Origin: Lachnospiraceae bacterium | Lineage (GTDB): Bacteria; Bacillota; Clostridia; Lachnospirales; Lachnospiraceae | Direction: 5' to 3' | Assembly (NCBI GenBank): GCA_009774345.1 | Contig: VSNR01000154.1 | Location: 1-10,506 of the forward strand | Length of the DNA: 10,506 bases | Shown here: in pieces, positions 1-7,812 of the stretch | Layout: every line of letters begins with the position of its first letter | Numbering within the stretch: position 1 is the first letter of the stretch | Program-made: the position numbers and the translations under genes | Notes under the pieces: model-generated | Databases searched by the model: none | What the model was told of the DNA's origin: nothing | Seen by the model: the letters and a program-made list of their open reading frames with translations, nothing else

Positions 1-122
1 ACACTTATCATATAAAAATTTGGAATAAATAACAAGTGGCTTTTTGATAAAAAATAATTAAATATACGTCAAAAAATAAAAGATAAATAAAAAATGTCAG
101 AATTGCTTTTCTTTTGCAAGAT

Positions 123-151
123 TTTTAGTTAAAATGTCATGTGGATATAAT
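123..151 (+). promoter_or_regulatory. Putative promoter of the efflux operon
   Basis: A perfect TATAAT lies at 146-151, about 55 nt before the adaptor start codon. No good -35 hexamer sits 16-18 nt upstream: the DNA there is T-rich (TTTTAG at 123-128) and matches TTGACA poorly. A strong -10 with a weak -35 would fit activator dependence, but this is inference. The whole stretch 1-205 is AT-rich and has no credible gene. It contains a 9-bp direct repeat AAAATGTCA at 91-99 and 131-139, the second copy lying just upstream of the -10, and an 8-bp palindrome GATGCATC at 168-175 in the presumed leader. Confidence 0.4.
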
Positions 152-193
152 AGATGGGAATGTATCGGATGCATCATTTACCAGATGTGTTAG

Positions 194-200
194 AAAGGGA
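194..200 (+). promoter_or_regulatory. Ribosome binding site of the adaptor gene
   Basis: AAAGGGA lies 5 nt before the ATG at 206 and supports that codon as the start. The following protein begins with a good lipoprotein signal, which agrees with this choice. Confidence 0.6.
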
Positions 201-205
201 AAAAT

Positions 206-1690
206 ATGAAAAACAGACAAAGAAAAATGGCTGTGCTATTATGTGTGACACTGTCGGCATTGGCTTTCGGCGGCTGTGGGCAGACTGCGGTGGAGGCGAC
301 TGCGGAGGATGTGGCGGTTGTCAAGACAGCAAATCCTGAGGTTGGCGATCTGAAATTAAGTGCGAATTTCATCGCGACCATCAATCCTGACGAATCCGTG
401 TATGTGATACCCAAGGCGACTGCGGAGGTGCTAGAAGTCAAGGTTGAGGCAGGGGATGTTGTGGAGGAAGGGGACGTGCTGGCAGTGCTCGATGACACGA
501 TGGCGCAGATCTCCATGAAATCAGCGCAGATTCAGCTGGATAATGCAAAACACGCCTACAACCTACAGTATGGAGAGGGTGCTTCGACTCTGAATGACAT
601 GAAGTCAGACAACACAATCTCTCAGGCGGAAGACGGTGTCAACAAATTGCAGGAAAGCATGGTAGATGCGATGGATAACCTTCAGAAAGCGAAGGATAAG
701 CTGAAAGAGAAGGAAGATGAGCTGGCGGATTTGAAGGTGGAGTATGATTTCAGGGATGATGTCGATGAAATCAAGGATTACGCAGATACCTTTGATAAGA
801 ATACACCGCAGGGCGCTGCGGATTATGCGGCAGTCATGCAGCGGTATCAGACAGCCGCCACGGAGGTAAAGACGGTAGAGGGCGCCATCACACAATACAA
901 ATCGACGATTGACCAGCTAGAAGGCACGATTGAGGAGCTGCAAGACAATATTGACAGCACCTATGATTCCTACAGTCAGGCGGTGACTTCCACCAATATC
1001 AGCAATGGCGAACTGCTTGAGGAGCAGAAGAAAACATCGCAGAACAGCATCTCCGCGGCACAGCTCCAGATTGATCAGGTGAAGGAAAATCTTGAGGGAT
1101 ACACGATCACAGCAACGATCTCAGGCGTGATCGAGACCGTGAATCTAAAGGAACATGATTTTGCGACCTCGAGCAATCCTGCATTTGTCATTTCCAACAA
1201 AAATACAATGACTGCAACGTACTATGTCAGCGAGGATGTGCGCAATACATTTGCCATAGGACAGAAGATCTCGCTGGAAAAGGACAATAAACTTTATGAC
1301 GGTGAAGTGATAGAGATCGGAAGTGCGCTGGATGCACAGACTGGATTGTTCAAGATCAAGGCGGCTGTCAAGGGAGATACCTCCGGGTTATTATCAGGAA
1401 CCAAAGCGACGGTTACGACAGATACGTACCACGAGAAAAATGTGGTGATCATTCCCTATGATTCGGTGTATTATGATGGCGCACAGGCGTATGTGTACAC
1501 GGCTGTGAATGGCAAAGCTTGGCGGACAGAGGTTGTGACAGGGCTTTATGACACAGAGCGGATTGTGATCACGGAGGGACTGACCAAAGAGGATACGATC
1601 ATTACAACGTGGTCTGCCCAGCTGCGTGACGGCGTGGACATTGCCACAGGCGAGAACAAAGCAGACACTGATAATAGTACACAGGAATAA
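206..1690 (+). CDS. RND efflux periplasmic-adaptor (membrane fusion) lipoprotein
   Basis: A 494-residue adaptor of the HlyD/AcrA membrane-fusion family, expected to partner the RND pump encoded next. The N-terminus has basic residues, a hydrophobic stretch (about 9-22) and a lipobox ending at Cys24 (AFGGC), so it is probably a lipoprotein on the outer face of the membrane. Residues about 66-98 form the first half of the lipoyl/barrel-sandwich domain (GDVVEEGDVLAVLDD). Residues about 102-297 are a long heptad-rich coiled coil with a probable turn near 197-206 (NTPQGAADY). Residues 298-332 are the second lipoyl half (TISGVIETVNLKEHD), followed by a beta-barrel (about 333-405) and a membrane-proximal domain (about 406-480). 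It ends 14 nt before the pump gene with no terminator between, so the two are an operon. No TolC-like channel gene is present, as expected for a cell with a single membrane. The substrate cannot be read from the sequence. Confidence 0.9.
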   Translation: MKNRQRKMAVLLCVTLSALAFGGCGQTAVEATAEDVAVVKTANPEVGDLKLSANFIATINPDESVYVIPKATAEVLEVKVEAGDVVEEGDVLAVLDDTMAQISMKSAQIQLDNAKHAYNLQYGEGASTLNDMKSDNTISQAEDGVNKLQESMVDAMDNLQKAKDKLKEKEDELADLKVEYDFRDDVDEIKDYADTFDKNTPQGAADYAAVMQRYQTAATEVKTVEGAITQYKSTIDQLEGTIEELQDNIDSTYDSYSQAVTSTNISNGELLEEQKKTSQNSISAAQLQIDQVKENLEGYTITATISGVIETVNLKEHDFATSSNPAFVISNKNTMTATYYVSEDVRNTFAIGQKISLEKDNKLYDGEVIEIGSALDAQTGLFKIKAAVKGDTSGLLSGTKATVTTDTYHEKNVVIIPYDSVYYDGAQAYVYTAVNGKAWRTEVVTGLYDTERIVITEGLTKEDTIITTWSAQLRDGVDIATGENKADTDNSTQE

Positions 1691-1704
1691 GGAGGGCGTA
1701 AGCG

Positions 1705-4700
1705 ATGAGTTCCTTGACCAAGCTGGCCCTGAAGCGGCCTGTTTCGGCACTGTTGATCGTGCTGGCATTGTTTGTGTTTGGCATTGGCTCTGTGTTTGGT
1801 TTCAAGATGGAGCTGACACCGGACATGGAGATGCCCATGCTGTTTGTCATGACGATCTATCAGGGCGGAGATCCAACGACTACGGAGGAGCTGGTGACGA
1901 AAATTATAGAAGATGCCGGAAAGACGCTTTCCGGTGTGGATTCCGTGACATCGCAGACGATGGAAAACATGTCGCTTGTCATGTTCTCATATGAGTATGG
2001 TACGGATACAGATGATGCGTATGCAGATCTTCGAAGTGCGATCGATACAGCATCCTTGCGGCTGCCGGACGATGCACAGGACCCGGTCATTATCCAGATG
2101 GATATGAATGCGCAGGATATGATGACCTTGTCGATTACTTCGACGGGAGATACCGATGTGCTGGCATTTGTGGAGGATGAGTTGCAGCCAGAACTTGACC
2201 GGCTCTCTGATGTGGCACAAGTCACAGTTTCAGGCGGTGAGCAGGATTATATTCGGATACAGCTCCATCAGGACAAGATGCAGCAGTACGGCGTGACGAT
2301 GGCAAATATTAAGACCTATATCACGACAACGGATTTTACGATACCGATCGGCAGTGTCGAGCAGGGAGCACAGAGTATCAGTGCATCGGCTTCTTCCAAA
2401 CCGACAAATCTGATGGATTTGCAAAAGATTCCGATCATAACAAACCGTGGAACGACCATTTCCCTGTCAGATATCGCGACAGTGTCGATGTCTTCTATGG
2501 CAAACAGCAGTATCAGCCGTTTTAATGGGCAGGAAAGCATCAGTGTAGGCATCGCGAAGGTGCAGAGTGAAGGTACTGTCGATGTGTCCAATCATGTCAA
2601 ATCGTTGATTAAGCGGGTGGGCGCCAAAAATTCTGCGATACAGATTTCTGTGGCGTACGATGCGGCGGACAGCATTAAGTCCTCTCTGAGCTCTGTGGCA
2701 CAAACACTTGTACTTGGTGTTCTTTTTTCCATGCTTGTGCTGTTTATCTTCTTTGGAGATATCAAAGCCAGCCTGATCGTGGGAAGCTCGATGCCGATCT
2801 CCCTTCTTGCAACGCTGATTTTTATGAGTTTTGCAGGCTTTTCACTGAATGTTGTCACGATGGGCGCGCTGGTGATTGCCATTGGTATGATGGTGGACTC
2901 CTCGATTGTCGTATTGGAGAGCTGTTTCCGGCTCAAAGATGAGCGGCCGGACTTCAAGGATGCTGCGATGGCAGGAACGAAAGTCGTCGTTTCCTCTGTA
3001 TCGGCATCGACGATCACGACGGTCGTTGTATACTTTCCGCTTGCAACCATGAAGGGGCTGGCTGGACAGTTATTTTCCCAGTTGGGATTTACGATTATCT
3101 TTGCGATGATGTCTTCCCTGATCGTGGCGATCACACTTATCCCGATTTTCTTTTGGAAATACAGACCCAAAGAAAAGAAGAACACACTGGCAAACCGCAT
3201 GGTAGGACATGTAGGAAATGGATACAAGACCCTCTTGCGGCATATTATGCTGAAAAAGAAAACCGTCATGATGGTGTCTGTGCTGCTTTTGGTGCTGGCT
3301 TTTGTGCTGGCGGGACAGCTTGACACGGAGTTAATGTCAGCTACAGGTCTGGATAACATGAGTATTACGATCGAACAGCGGGCAGGAACGAGGCTTGAGG
3401 TTGTCGATGAAAATATACAGTTTATCGAGCAGATGATTATTGACGACCCGGATTTTGACGGCTGTAATCTGACGGTCAGCGGTTCCTCTGCGACGATCAC
3501 AGCATATCCGTCTGACACCTGCACAAAGAGCGTCAATCAGCTTGTGGACGAATACAATAAAAAGCTCAAGGATACAACCAACATGAGCATCATTGTCTCT
3601 GCGGCGGGCAGCGGCATGTCGTCTATGATGAGTGTCATGGCAAGTACAGAAGTCGATCTGAGCGGCGATCATATTGAGGACTTAAAAAAAGCGGCGAGAA
3701 AGGTTGAGGCAATCATGCTCGACACGCCGGGTGTAATCAAGACTTCCAGCAATCTCACCTCGGATGCGACACAGGCAAAAATACAGATTGATCCGTTGAA
3801 ATGTATGAATGTCGGTCTCACAGCGGTGCAGGTGGCAAGCGAGATGTACAATGCCAGCAGCGGTGTGGAGGTCATGGATATGACCATTGGCACAGAGGAG
3901 TATACAGTGCGTATGGAGTATCCAGAGGACAGCTATGTGGATATGAACCAGCTTTTGAATCTTGCGATTGCTACGCCGGCAGGCAGCATGGTTACGGTGA
4001 AAGATGTCGCAAAGGCTGTGTACTCGGATGTACCGAACACGCTTGTGCGTGAGGACGGCAAATATCAGGTAGCGATTGTGGCATACACGACAGAAGCTGC
4101 AAAATTTACGGCGCAGCAGGCAATTATCACGGCAGTGGATACTGCGGAAAAAGATGGTGCATTCCCGGCAGGCGTAGGGCAGACGCAGAGTATGATGAAC
4201 GAAATGATAATGGAAGAATTTACGGCGATTGGAATGGCAATTCTCACGGCTGTTTTCTTGATTTTCCTCGTCATGGCAATGCAGTTTGAGTCTCCTATTT
4301 TCTCGCTGATGGTCATGCTGAGTATACCGTTTAGTTTGATCGGGTCGTTCTTCCTGCTGTTTATATCAGGTTCGACGCTGAATATGACTTCTCTGATGGG
4401 TGTGCTGATGCTGGTAGGTATCGTGGTGAACAATGGTATTCTGTATGTCGATACGACCAATCAGTTAAAAGAAACGATGTCTTTGAATGACGCGCTGATG
4501 GAGAGCGGCAGGCTGCGTCTGAGACCGATCTTGATGACGACGCTGACGACGATTCTCTCCATGCTGCCTATGATCTTTACCAGCAACGAAAATGCAGCGA
4601 TGATGAAAGGTATGTCGCTGATTATCGTTGGCGGTCTGATCACGTCTACTTTATTGATTTTATTACTGCTGCCCAGCTTTTATCTGCTGATGAGCAAACA

Positions 4701-4776
4701 GGGCAGAAAAGAGGCAAAGGAAAGGAGACGGCAGAAGCGTTTGAAACGGCGTGCTGCAAAAAATAAAAATTCTTAA
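1705..4776 (+). CDS. RND-family efflux transporter (HAE1/AcrB-like)
   Basis: A 1023-residue inner-membrane transporter, the usual length for AcrB-like pumps, which export hydrophobic compounds using the proton gradient. It shows the two-fold RND plan: TM1 at about 12-32, a large extracytoplasmic porter domain, a TM2-TM6 cluster (about 332-485), TM7 near 520-538, a second porter domain, then TM8-TM12 from about 842. The TM4 motif is GMMVDSSIVVLES, with Asp398 at the place of AcrB D407 and Ser399 at D408. TM10 has GIVVNNGILYVD, with Asn909 where AcrB has K940. RLRPILMT follows, as in the family. The C-terminus is a very basic cytoplasmic tail. GGAGGG at 1691-1696 precedes the ATG by 8 nt. The protein is rich in methionine (about 69 residues by my count), including clusters in the porter domains. 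It is co-transcribed with the adaptor and ends at a strong terminator. Drug, lipid, peptide or metal export are all possible. Confidence 0.93.
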   Translation: MSSLTKLALKRPVSALLIVLALFVFGIGSVFGFKMELTPDMEMPMLFVMTIYQGGDPTTTEELVTKIIEDAGKTLSGVDSVTSQTMENMSLVMFSYEYGTDTDDAYADLRSAIDTASLRLPDDAQDPVIIQMDMNAQDMMTLSITSTGDTDVLAFVEDELQPELDRLSDVAQVTVSGGEQDYIRIQLHQDKMQQYGVTMANIKTYITTTDFTIPIGSVEQGAQSISASASSKPTNLMDLQKIPIITNRGTTISLSDIATVSMSSMANSSISRFNGQESISVGIAKVQSEGTVDVSNHVKSLIKRVGAKNSAIQISVAYDAADSIKSSLSSVAQTLVLGVLFSMLVLFIFFGDIKASLIVGSSMPISLLATLIFMSFAGFSLNVVTMGALVIAIGMMVDSSIVVLESCFRLKDERPDFKDAAMAGTKVVVSSVSASTITTVVVYFPLATMKGLAGQLFSQLGFTIIFAMMSSLIVAITLIPIFFWKYRPKEKKNTLANRMVGHVGNGYKTLLRHIMLKKKTVMMVSVLLLVLAFVLAGQLDTELMSATGLDNMSITIEQRAGTRLEVVDENIQFIEQMIIDDPDFDGCNLTVSGSSATITAYPSDTCTKSVNQLVDEYNKKLKDTTNMSIIVSAAGSGMSSMMSVMASTEVDLSGDHIEDLKKAARKVEAIMLDTPGVIKTSSNLTSDATQAKIQIDPLKCMNVGLTAVQVASEMYNASSGVEVMDMTIGTEEYTVRMEYPEDSYVDMNQLLNLAIATPAGSMVTVKDVAKAVYSDVPNTLVREDGKYQVAIVAYTTEAAKFTAQQAIITAVDTAEKDGAFPAGVGQTQSMMNEMIMEEFTAIGMAILTAVFLIFLVMAMQFESPIFSLMVMLSIPFSLIGSFFLLFISGSTLNMTSLMGVLMLVGIVVNNGILYVDTTNQLKETMSLNDALMESGRLRLRPILMTTLTTILSMLPMIFTSNENAAMMKGMSLIIVGGLITSTLLILLLLPSFYLLMSKQGRKEAKERRRQKRLKRRAAKNKNS

Positions 4777-4783
4777 TAAAATC

Positions 4784-4820
4784 AAGCGTGTTTGAGAAAA
4801 AGTTTCAAACACGCTTTTTA
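4784..4820. terminator. Bidirectional rho-independent terminator
   Basis: A perfect 12-bp stem (AAGCGTGTTTGA at 4784-4795 with TCAAACACGCTT at 4805-4816) encloses a 9-nt loop. It is followed by T residues on the plus strand, and on the minus strand by the T-rich complement of 4770-4783. It begins 8 nt after the stop of the RND gene and abuts the stop codon of the convergent SpoIVB-like gene, so it probably ends transcription from both sides. Confidence 0.88.
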
Positions 4821-6071
4821 GTGTGCCAGCATATCTTCAATAAAGATACCATAGCCTTTCGTGCTGTCCTGCACAAGCACATGCGTGACTGCGCCGACAA
4901 ACCGTCCGTTTTGTATGATGGGCGCACCGCTCATTCCCTGAACGATTCCCCCTGTCAGCGACAGAAGCTCCGAGTCTGTGACTTCCAGTGAGATCTGGCG
5001 GTTTACCGCATCTTTTCCCGGTGTCAGCTTCGTCAGCTCGATGTCATAATATTTGGCTTCACCGTTGATCGTGCACAGGATTTGTGCCGGACCTGTGGAC
5101 ACTTCCTGTTTTAATGCAATGGGCAGCGGGGGACTGTTGAGCGTATATTCATTTAACATCTCTGCATTTGCCATGCCGTAAATGCCCTGAATGGTATTGT
5201 CCACAATCACGCCGGAGACCTGATCGGGTTTGTATTCAATCACCCCCGTCAGTTCCCCCGGATTGCCGCGCTCACCGCGCTTGACTGCCACAATCTCTGT
5301 GTGGTACAAAAGTCCGCTGCCAAGCTTTAAGAGCTCTCCCGTATCCATGTCATTGATGCCGTGTCCCAGCGCGCCAAAACGGTTCTGGGCATCAATGTAG
5401 GTCATTGTGCCGATGCCCTGCGCGCTGTCCCGGAGCCATGCCCCCATTTTATAGACGTTGTTTTCGTCTGTTTCCGGCTTAATCTTCACCTGTATCAGTT
5501 CGTCTTTTCTGGAAACCTGAAAAATAATTTCTTCCCCGTTTCCGTTCTCCACATAGGTTCGTATCTGCTTTTTGTCATTGATTGCCACACCGTCCATCGC
5601 GGTCAGATAATCCCCGGATTGCAGTTTGTATTCGGAGGGGGCGTGCTTGTCGCCGCCTGCGCCCTCAAAGCTGCCAGTATCTACCACCAGTACGCCCTGT
5701 GTTTTCACATAGATGCCGATAGGGCGCCCGACTGGTGTCAGCATGGTGTTCTCGATGACCTGTATGTCCACATCCTTGAGCGGCAGCAGCCCAAATAGCT
5801 TTAGCCGCATCTGATAGGAGCTGGTGGTCTCGCCGGCTACGATCGTCAGCGGCTGGTTGAGTGCCAGTACCGTCTCAGAGTCTGTGCTTAGAATCCCGGA
5901 TGCAGGAACACGCAGATTGATCTCCTCGCTTGTTCCTGCTTTTACACTAATCGTACTAGGTACACTGCTCTGATAATATGCATAGGTTGCCCAGCAGAAC
6001 AGCCCGATCGCAAACCCCAGCAAAACATATAAAAATAAAAGATATCGCTGTCTGATTTTTTCTGTTTTCAT
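4818..6071 (-). CDS. spoIVB: SpoIVB-like sporulation serine peptidase (family S55)
   Basis: A 417-residue protein close in length to Bacillus subtilis SpoIVB. In that species the protease is made in the forespore, acts in the intermembrane space and cleaves SpoIVFA, which triggers pro-sigma-K processing. An N-terminal membrane anchor lies at about 11-31. A PDZ domain covers about 110-200 (GIYVKTQGVLVVD, then LQSGDYLTAMDG). The S55 domain follows, with GIGTMTYID, then RFGALGHGI carrying His237, Asp366 in LEVTDSELL, and Ser381 in TGGIVQGMSGAPI. These correspond to the His236, Asp363 and Ser378 of the B. subtilis enzyme, so the peptidase looks intact. The C-terminus GYGIFIEDML is also typical. 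The start has only a weak AAGG (6082-6085) 10 nt upstream. It stands alone, convergent with the efflux operon. The canonical spoIVB lies beside spo0A and recN, which are absent here, so this may be a relocated copy or a paralogue. In many Clostridia the downstream sigma-K pathway differs, so the exact target is uncertain. Confidence 0.92.
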   Translation of the reverse strand: MKTEKIRQRYLLFLYVLLGFAIGLFCWATYAYYQSSVPSTISVKAGTSEEINLRVPASGILSTDSETVLALNQPLTIVAGETTSSYQMRLKLFGLLPLKDVDIQVIENTMLTPVGRPIGIYVKTQGVLVVDTGSFEGAGGDKHAPSEYKLQSGDYLTAMDGVAINDKKQIRTYVENGNGEEIIFQVSRKDELIQVKIKPETDENNVYKMGAWLRDSAQGIGTMTYIDAQNRFGALGHGINDMDTGELLKLGSGLLYHTEIVAVKRGERGNPGELTGVIEYKPDQVSGVIVDNTIQGIYGMANAEMLNEYTLNSPPLPIALKQEVSTGPAQILCTINGEAKYYDIELTKLTPGKDAVNRQISLEVTDSELLSLTGGIVQGMSGAPIIQNGRFVGAVTHVLVQDSTKGYGIFIEDMLAH

Positions 6072-6107
6072 CCATTCACTACCTTACTTCGCGCTATTGT
6101 ACGAATG

Positions 6108-6114
6108 TAGTATA
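6108..6114 (-). promoter_or_regulatory. Possible -10 element for the SpoIVB-like gene
   Basis: Read on the minus strand, TATACTA lies about 37 nt before the SpoIVB-like start codon, within CATATACTAC. It differs at one base from the sigma-G type -10 CATACTA and is also near the sigma-A TATAAT. No convincing -35 partner of either type is visible at normal spacing. Forespore expression is expected for spoIVB genes, but the sequence alone does not settle which sigma factor is used. Confidence 0.3.
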
Positions 6115-6175
6115 TGGATTTTTTGATAAAATAAACGTGTTTCTTTTGAACAAAAATTTTGATATGACAAGGTAC

Positions 6176-6204
6176 TTGTTAATTGGCAAAGGCTTCTGTA
6201 TAAT
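6176..6204 (+). promoter_or_regulatory. Sigma-A-type promoter of the ATPase/glycosidase pair
   Basis: TTGTTA (6176-6181) and a perfect TATAAT (6199-6204) are separated by 17 nt. Transcription would start near 6211, giving a very short leader that begins almost at the ribosome binding site. The intergenic region 6072-6225 thus holds divergent promoters for the SpoIVB-like gene and this pair. Confidence 0.6.
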
Positions 6205-6212
6205 GGGGATAT

Positions 6213-6218
6213 AGGGGG
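6213..6218 (+). promoter_or_regulatory. Ribosome binding site that selects the ATG at 6226
   Basis: AGGGGG ends 1 nt before the in-frame ATG at 6220 but 7 nt before the second in-frame ATG at 6226. The second spacing is normal, so translation most likely begins at 6226 with MGIYLNPG, which is also the usual beginning of proteins in this family. Confidence 0.65.
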
Positions 6219-6225
6219 AATGGTT

Positions 6226-7812
6226 ATGGGAATCTATCTGAATCCGGGCAATAAAAGTTTTCAGGAATCGGTCTGTTCCGAGATCTATGTAGATAAGACT
6301 GGTCTGATTGCATGTACCAACAAACTGCTCAATACAAGGGAAAAGTATGTCTGTATCAGCAGACCGCGGCGTTTTGGAAAATCCATGACATTAGAAATGT
6401 TAGCTGCCTATTATAGTTGTGGATGTGATTCGGCAGATTTATTCAGGGAATTTCGAATCGCATGTGATCAGAGTTTTCAAAAGCACTTGAATCAGCACAA
6501 TGTAATTTATCTCAATATGCAGCAGTTTGTGATCGGTACAGAGAATCATGCTGTGATTCGTTCTTTGGAGCACAAGGTGCTTTGTGAGCTTTGGGAGGCA
6601 TATGGTTCCTATATTCAGAACACGGACGCAGGGCTTGCGGATGCGCTTATGAGAATTTATGCAAAAACAGGAAAAACATTCATCATTTTGATTGATGAGT
6701 GGGATTGTGTGATGCGCGAACGTCAATATTCAGAGACAATGCAAAAGCAGTATTTGGACTTTCTGCGTAAACTCTTAAAGGATCAGCCCTATGTCGCGCT
6801 CGCCTATATGACAGGAATTTTGCCTGTTAAAAAACATGGACAGCATTCTGCACTGAATATGTTTTGGGAGTATTCCATGACAGACCCGTTTGTCTATGAG
6901 GAGTACACTGGTTTTACCGAGGAGGAAGTGAAAGCGCTGTGCAGTCAGTATGATATGGATTTTGGTGAGATCAGTAACTGGTACGATGGGTATTGTTTTC
7001 GAAAGTATAAGCACATTTATAATCCGAGGTCTGTAGTGGCGGCGATGAAAAGTCATGTGCTGTCGAATTACTGGACTTCGACAGAAACATATGAGGCGCT
7101 CAAAATATATATGGACATGGATTTTGACGGACTCAGGACGGACATTGTGCGGATGCTTGGAGGAGAGCGCATTGCGGTCAATACATTGAGTTTCCAGAAT
7201 GACATGCGCAATTTTCAGATCAAAGATGATGTGCTCACACTGTTGATACATCTGGGATATCTGGCATATGATGCGGAGGCCAAGGAGGCATTTATTCCAA
7301 ATAAGGAGATTATCGGAGAGTTTGAAAATGCGATGAGCGTCGGCGGCTGGTCAGAGGTGATGCGCGTTTTGAAAGCATCGGAAAAGCTTCTTGAGGATAC
7401 CATTAAAGGAGATGCGGAGCGTGTCGCTGAAGGGCTTGACAGAGCACACATGGAAGCAGCTTCCATTTTGAATTACAATGATGAGAATGCTCTTGGGTGC
7501 GCGATTGGTCTTGCATATTACAGTGCAAGGAAAGATTATAAGATGATACGGGAATTTCCAACAGGACATGGGTTTGCAGATATTGTCTTTCTGCCACTGC
7601 CGCATACGAATCAGCCTGCGCTGGTTGTAGAGTTAAAATATCATAAGTCAGCAAAGACAGCCATACAGCAGATTAAGGACCGACAATATACACAGGCACT
7701 TGAAAATTATTTTGGAGAAATACTGCTTGTTGGAATCAATTATGACAAGGAGAATCCGAATAAACCACATCATTGTGTGATCGAGAAAATGACAAGAGAG
7801 GAGCAAGGGTAA
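6226..7812 (+). CDS. AAA-ATPase-like / PD-(D/E)XK nuclease-fold protein (DUF1703 type)
   Basis: A 528-residue protein of the family combining an AAA-ATPase-like N-terminal domain with a C-terminal PD-(D/E)XK nuclease-like domain (Pfam AAA-ATPase_like and PDDEXK_9). The start reads NPGNKSFQESV and IYVDKTGLI, typical of the family. A P-loop variant RPRRFGKS is at 46-53 and a Walker B-like FIILIDEWD at 152-160 (Asp157, Glu158). A middle region carries YTGFTEEEV and ISNWYDGYCF, then NPRSVV. The nuclease-like core has GHGFADIVF with Asp452, and VVELKYHKS with Glu469 and Lys471, then QQIKDRQY. Thus both sites appear intact. Such proteins occur in many copies in gut Bacteroidota and Clostridia; their biological role is not established, and roles in DNA transactions or defence are only conjecture. 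Sampled 60-nt blocks are 38-48% GC, against 58% in two blocks of the next gene, which hints at separate origin. It overlaps the glycosidase gene by 1 nt. Confidence 0.88.
   Translation: MGIYLNPGNKSFQESVCSEIYVDKTGLIACTNKLLNTREKYVCISRPRRFGKSMTLEMLAAYYSCGCDSADLFREFRIACDQSFQKHLNQHNVIYLNMQQFVIGTENHAVIRSLEHKVLCELWEAYGSYIQNTDAGLADALMRIYAKTGKTFIILIDEWDCVMRERQYSETMQKQYLDFLRKLLKDQPYVALAYMTGILPVKKHGQHSALNMFWEYSMTDPFVYEEYTGFTEEEVKALCSQYDMDFGEISNWYDGYCFRKYKHIYNPRSVVAAMKSHVLSNYWTSTETYEALKIYMDMDFDGLRTDIVRMLGGERIAVNTLSFQNDMRNFQIKDDVLTLLIHLGYLAYDAEAKEAFIPNKEIIGEFENAMSVGGWSEVMRVLKASEKLLEDTIKGDAERVAEGLDRAHMEAASILNYNDENALGCAIGLAYYSARKDYKMIREFPTGHGFADIVFLPLPHTNQPALVVELKYHKSAKTAIQQIKDRQYTQALENYFGEILLVGINYDKENPNKPHHCVIEKMTREEQG
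7799..7803 (+). promoter_or_regulatory. Ribosome binding site inside the ATPase gene for the glycosidase
   Basis: AGGAG lies within the last codons of the ATPase-like gene, 8 nt before the ATG at 7812. This ATG shares its first base with the TAA stop of the upstream gene (TAATG). An in-frame ATG at 7773 has no comparable site and would add 13 residues of unlike composition, so 7812 is preferred. Confidence 0.75.

Noticed and set aside
154..339. Short plus-strand frame starting MGMYRMHHL
   Set aside because: It overlaps the well-supported adaptor lipoprotein in another frame, has no good ribosome binding site and no recognisable family.
2592..3536. A 314-codon open frame on the minus strand
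   Set aside because: It lies wholly inside the RND gene on the opposite strand, has low-complexity Ser/Thr/Ile-rich content and no family pattern; it is a by-product of the coding strand.
7773..7811. Extended N-terminus of the glycosidase from the ATG at 7773
   Set aside because: No ribosome binding site fits, the extra residues (MCDRENDKRGARV) do not resemble the family, and the ATG at 7812 has AGGAG at ideal spacing.
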